Shown here piece by piece: positions 62,401-64,000 of a DNA stretch of 64,000 nucleotides. The stretch's first letter is position 1; every line of letters begins with the position of its first letter. The notes under the pieces are model-generated. The model saw nothing but the letters and a program-made list of their open reading frames with translations, made no database searches and was not told the DNA's origin. The stretch is from Archilochus colubris (lineage: Eukaryota > Chordata > Aves > Apodiformes > Trochilidae), in the NCBI GenBank assembly GCA_023079485.1, contig CM041090.1, positions 12,969,403-13,033,402 of the forward strand. The letters run 5' to 3'. The position numbers were made by a program, and so were the translations under genes.

Positions 62401-64000
62401 CTTCTGTAGTAAGAGAGATGGTAGTGCAATAAGTCTGGAGTCTCCCTGGTGTCCCAACCTTTCTCTCTCTCAAGATGTTCACCAACCTTACAGCATAGCA
62501 GCACGAGGCATCTGTCTGGTGTCTTAGAAACAGAGAGGGTGAGGGGACATAGGGGGCTAATTACAGCACCTCACTTGAGGACACCCTGATCCAGATTTAG
62601 GCAAGTGGTAGCTGAGTATGCAGGTCATCCTAGGATACCTGTGTCAGGCCTAAATAGCTTCTGATGGCTTCTTTCCTCCTGCAGTGAAGTAAATCAGCAA
62701 AGCCAGCACATGTCCTGGCAGAGCTCTGCAGGTGATGGCTCTAAGCTGGGATGTCCACTTGAACTGTTTGTGGTTTTCCAAGTCCTTGATTTGCCACTAA
62801 CTCAGTTTCCCTAGGCAATAACATGCAGTGGATATGTATTGCTTCTGTGGTGTGGGGAGACTCAGCTAACTTCTATGAGCAGTGATCATTAGGAGGAGGA
62901 AAAAAACTCCACAGACAGCATTCAAAGAGCTGTGATCTGCTGAAGCTGTGAGGCTAACAGCCTGATGATTTTAACAGGGTGGAATGGAGATAAGGAGTTC
63001 TCCTGAAGGGTCTTTGCTTCTTCAGTTCGCTCTCTGTTAGTCCTCCTTATAGCACAGACTGTCTTATCTTCAAAACATATTCAAACTCTTCGCTTTCCAG
63101 TTTTTTTGGCAGTGGTAATTAACCAGATTTTAAAGATTTTTCTCTGGTGGTAATGTGGATCATATTTCTAAGTTGAACATCCTTATTAATAACATTTTAC
63201 AATACTTATGTGTCCAGATGGACACATTGTAAGTACAAACAAATAATTGCAAATTGTGAATATAAGCTGCATGCAGATTCTATCCTGTTTTGCATTTATA
63301 TCTACATATTCTTCTCCATCAAAATAATGGACTGAAAGGCTGTAGAGTAGTTTAATTAAGATCAGCACAGTGCACTTCAGTTTTTCTTTTCCAGCACCTT
63401 TTACTGGATTTTCATATTGCTTGGACTATTTTTAGGAAAATGGTGTAGTGTCTTCTCTTCCCCCTCCTTTACATACCCTGCTTTTCCCTCTTTTCCTCTA
63501 ACATGACGAGCCATAAAGATGTAAGAGACCTTTGATGATGAAGAAACTCAAACACTGGGTCCCAGAAATGTGTTTTTCCAGATATCACTTTTCTTTCTGC
63601 TCTACTTACTATGATGGTAATAGAAACTATTTCTAGAGTTTGGATTTGGGCTATTACTAGGTTTCTGTGCTTTGGCCTCACTGGGTTATCCTTTTCAGTT
63701 ATTTTGCACAGACTGGGTACCTGCTATTCATCCTGTTCATAAATGATGAAAAACCATATGAGCAGCTTCTAAACAGTGCTTGCTCCGTCTCTTGCTGAGT
63801 CTTTACTCTCTGAGGAACACAAACAAGGACTAGGGTTGAGATAATACTGATAGAGTGGGGAAGTGTCAAAGAGGAATTACTTGATACAATGAGGCTGGAC
63901 AGGCATCCTGTTGGACTGGACTGTGTTTCCTGAAAAGTCCTTAGCTGGATGAACACTGGGGTCAGTAAGATAATCTGTCCAAGGTAATCAGCAAGTTTGG
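59470..64000. other. Intron 7, part 7: no gene to window end
   Basis: AT-rich complex sequence. A small duplicated CTGTGTTCCCAT phrase lies at 60189-60220, an A/C-rich run at 61741-61779, and a possibly constrained stretch at about 60880-61190 with retained CpGs. No exon was found before the window ends. Confidence 0.5.

Overview
The window looks like vertebrate, most probably avian, nuclear DNA. It holds the 5' part of one recognisable gene on the plus strand, MEIS2, a TALE-class homeobox transcription factor. The gene is identified by translating spliced exons: the peptide is near-identical to the MEIS2 sequence I remember from other amniotes and differs from MEIS1 at paralogue-diagnostic positions. 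A bird is inferred from three things: introns 1-5 are compact, no mammalian-type SINEs or LINEs are seen, and there are many A/C-interrupted poly-A tracts plus only very decayed old amniote repeats. The species cannot be fixed; another archosaur or a turtle is possible.

Layout. 1-14.5 kb is upstream DNA with no supported protein gene. It contains CpG-rich patches (about 4.80-5.55, 5.92-6.12 and 9.10-9.35 kb), several AT-rich stretches packed with homeodomain-type sites that look like conserved regulatory DNA (5.55-5.76, 6.14-6.44, 7.92-8.26, 12.44-13.13 and 13.5-13.9 kb), a near-perfect CTCF motif, and a perfect-consensus DR5 retinoic-acid element. 14.5-15.06 kb is the CpG-island promoter: a pyrimidine tract, GCC repeats, an ETS site and a TATA-like box. 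15.04-15.87 kb is the likely 5' leader, with two overlapping uORFs and a textbook PBX-MEIS composite site. Coding exons 1-7 lie at 15870-15881, 16918-17150, 18840-18981, 19542-19592, 20379-20429, 21325-21474 and 31562-31676. They give about 251 codons in one continuous frame, covering the N-terminus, the PBX-binding MEIS/PKNOX region and the following Ser/Gly/acidic linker.

Intron 6 is about 10.1 kb. Intron 7 runs from 31677 past the end of the window (more than 32 kb). No exon encoding the homeodomain or C-terminus was recognised, so these must lie to the right. The introns hold further enhancer-like tracts, microsatellites, a 154-bp duplicated segment (about 32.63 and 34.42 kb), and several imperfect palindromes that look like fossils of an old amniote repeat family.

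How it may work: the promoter-proximal PBX-MEIS site, an upstream cluster of MEIS half-sites, a PBX-HOX site and a DR5 element together suggest a TALE gene open to auto- and cross-regulation by MEIS, PBX and HOX proteins and to induction by retinoic acid. The motif matches are seen directly; their function is inferred. Conservation could not be computed here, so every 'conserved-element-like' call rests on base composition and motif content alone. I found no operon-like or mobile system and nothing that qualifies as a new class of biological system.
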